A stretch of 38,702 nt of DNA from Deltaproteobacteria bacterium (lineage in GTDB: Bacteria; Desulfobacterota; Desulfarculia; Adiutricales; Adiutricaceae), in contig JAISWW010000231.1 in NCBI GenBank assembly GCA_031270705.1, forward strand, positions 1 through 38,702, written 5' to 3'. The position numbers were made by a program, and so were the translations under genes. The notes under the pieces are model-generated. The model was not told the origin of the DNA, did no database searches, and saw only the letters and a program-made list of their open reading frames with translations. Positions within the stretch are counted from its first letter, which is position 1, and each line of letters begins with the position of its first letter. Positions 37,054-38,702 of this stretch are shown in pieces.

Positions 37054-38702
37054 ATGAGACGCGCGCGTTACCATCGCCGTACCACCGAAATCTCTCTGGA
37101 ACACTCTCGCGACTTGAACACGCTTGAGGCTAACCTGTGGGTTAAGTATTACGTCAATCTTTACAACCATAGGGCCTTGATGAGCGTCCGAGGCTTCTCC
37201 TCTCACGCCCTTGACTCCATAAAAATCGGACTAGGCGAAGAAAATTATTTTACCACTCTCAAAAATTGCCTGGCTCTTGACCCTCATTTTGACGAAATTG
37301 CTGGTTTTAGTAATCTTGATTTCCAAGAAAAGATGGTCAAGAAATTTTTCATTAATCCTGGGCGACAGATCCAGGGAGCCGTTATTGAGGTCTTTTTAGC
37401 GGCTATGGCCAAGAAAGCCAACGCGCTAAAAAACCAAGCCTTGAAAACTAGCCTTGAGAAAAATTTCCAAACCATATCCAAATTGCTGGATCTCGACGAG
37501 GTAGAGCTGAACCTGGCCAAGCTGTTGTTCGCGATAAATATCTACGATAACCCGTGTCATTTCTTCTATCATGATCTGAAGGCTTTCTCTGTCATAAACA
37601 GGCCTATACTTTCGGCCTTGCTTGAAGCCAACCGAGCTGAAGTTAACTCGGCTTTGTCCGGTCGACTCTTTATACTGGGCGTTATTAGAAATAATAGCGT
37701 TTTTAACTCCTATCCAGTCTTGGATGAGAGTTTTTATCGCCTTTTTGAGTTTCCCGAGTCCACCGAAACCTTGGACTGCCTTGTTCCAGCTCAAGCGCCA
37801 GTTTTGACGGAAACTGATTTTTTTCTGGACAACCTGACCATGGAGGAGCTTAAGCGTCTCATTGTGGCCGAATCTAAAACCCCAACCCATATCCTTTTCT
37901 ATGGTCCTCCTGGGGTGGGTAAAACCCAATTGGCAAGGTTTTTGGCCCACAATTCGAAAGGCCTGGCTTTTGAAGTTATGCCAGACGTCAGAGACAATAT
38001 CCACCGAGTTAACCTCATTATGTCTCACTATTTTTTACGGAACGAGAAAGGCGACATCCTCATTGTCGATGAGGCCGACAAGCTTCTGGAGTCAAAAAAT
38101 AGAGGCGGTTTAATGTTTTTTTTCGGAGAGGATACTAAGCCTCAGAAAGTTTGGCTTGATGACTTCCTGGAGAAAAAGGGGCCGACTTGTCTGTGGATCG
38201 TCAATGACGCTAGTCTTATCAACAGCTCGGTCATCCGGCGCTTTGCCTTAAGCGTTAAATTTGAAAAGCTTGGAGCGCGCTCTCGTCTTAAAATTTGGCG
38301 AGGCCAACAATCCGAGTCAGAGATTGACCTTCTATCGGAAAACTCTTTGCGTCTTTTGGCTAAGGAGTATGACGTAAGTCCTGGCGTTATAGCTCAGGCT
38401 TTCGAAAGAACCGTGGCTTGTGGATTCGATAGCGATCAAACGGCCCGCGCTTGGCTCAAAAAACAATTGCGAGCCCATCTAGAACTTTCTGGCCAAATAA
38501 ACTGTCTTATCAAAGTTCCTCCTCAATACCGGGTAGAGGTCTTGAGCTGCGATCCACCCATCGCTAACTTGTTGACGACCCTAAAAAGCTGGCGTGACCG
38601 GGCCCTTGAATTGCCGATTGAGGATCGTCAGGCTATGAAGCTGCTGTTTTATGGCCCTCCAGGCGCGGGCAAAACGGAACTGGCTAACTATTTGGCCCAA
38701 GA
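37054..38702 (+). CDS. Tandem AAA+ ATPase, 3' end beyond the window (partial, at least 549 codons)
   Basis: Manual translation is open from ATG 37054 to the window end. First AAA+: HILFYGPPGVGKTQLARFL, GDILIVDEADKLLE, INSSVIRRFALSVKF. Second Walker A at the edge: MKLLFYGPPGAGKTELANYLAQ. Missing from the ORF track, presumably because it has no stop. Confidence 0.9.
   Translation, partial: MRRARYHRRTTEISLEHSRDLNTLEANLWVKYYVNLYNHRALMSVRGFSSHALDSIKIGLGEENYFTTLKNCLALDPHFDEIAGFSNLDFQEKMVKKFFINPGRQIQGAVIEVFLAAMAKKANALKNQALKTSLEKNFQTISKLLDLDEVELNLAKLLFAINIYDNPCHFFYHDLKAFSVINRPILSALLEANRAEVNSALSGRLFILGVIRNNSVFNSYPVLDESFYRLFEFPESTETLDCLVPAQAPVLTETDFFLDNLTMEELKRLIVAESKTPTHILFYGPPGVGKTQLARFLAHNSKGLAFEVMPDVRDNIHRVNLIMSHYFLRNEKGDILIVDEADKLLESKNRGGLMFFFGEDTKPQKVWLDDFLEKKGPTCLWIVNDASLINSSVIRRFALSVKFEKLGARSRLKIWRGQQSESEIDLLSENSLRLLAKEYDVSPGVIAQAFERTVACGFDSDQTARAWLKKQLRAHLELSGQINCLIKVPPQYRVEVLSCDPPIANLLTTLKSWRDRALELPIEDRQAMKLLFYGPPGAGKTELANYLAQ

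Noticed and set aside
37426-38028. 200-aa minus-strand ORF
   Set aside because: Antisense to the tandem AAA+ gene, which has clear Walker motifs; no recognisable domain.
1-38702. CRISPR arrays, rRNA, tRNA, replication origin
   Set aside because: No regularly spaced repeats with unique spacers, no rRNA signatures, no complete tRNA fold, and no DnaA-box cluster seen by eye.

Overview
The window looks like a chromosomal segment from a deltaproteobacterium-like (Desulfobacterota-type) genome; the taxon is inferred from gene content only. A core of housekeeping and envelope genes is interrupted by repeat-rich or decayed accessory stretches. Left part: a pRiA4b ORF-3-family protein with acidic and Lys-rich low-complexity tracts, an Hpt protein with a STAS-like C-terminus, a compact three-gene UDP-GlcNAc(3NAc)A-type sugar operon (oxidoreductase-acetyltransferase fusion, aminotransferase, UDP-GlcNAc 6-dehydrogenase), transketolase, endonuclease III and a secreted coiled-coil protein. 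Middle: an AAA-ATPase-like/PD-(D/E)XK gene flanked by two ~145-bp direct repeats, a minus-strand type IV minor pilin operon (pilW-fimT/gspH-pilV-pilX-pilY1) ending at a perfect 17-bp hairpin, an AT-rich ORF-poor island with many inverted repeats, a transposase-type HTH ORF, a FeoA-like protein and a di-Mop molbindin. Right: an NtrC-type regulator translationally coupled to a malic-enzyme-like protein that appears to have lost its catalytic motifs, DUF2461, a YchF-like protein with a degenerate P-loop, CinA-family, PgpA, a divergent PGK and a zinc-ribbon protein. The right end (33.7-38.7 kb) looks accessory: a truncated IS1-like transposase, an apparently frameshifted ORF, a PD-(D/E)XK nuclease-like protein, and a tandem AAA+ ATPase that runs off the window and is absent from the supplied ORF track. 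The best candidates for new biology are the coupled regulator/dead malic enzyme pair, the direct-repeat-flanked AAA/nuclease cassette, the degenerate YchF-like protein, and the edge nuclease/AAA+ locus. Everything here was read by eye; no searches or folding were run.
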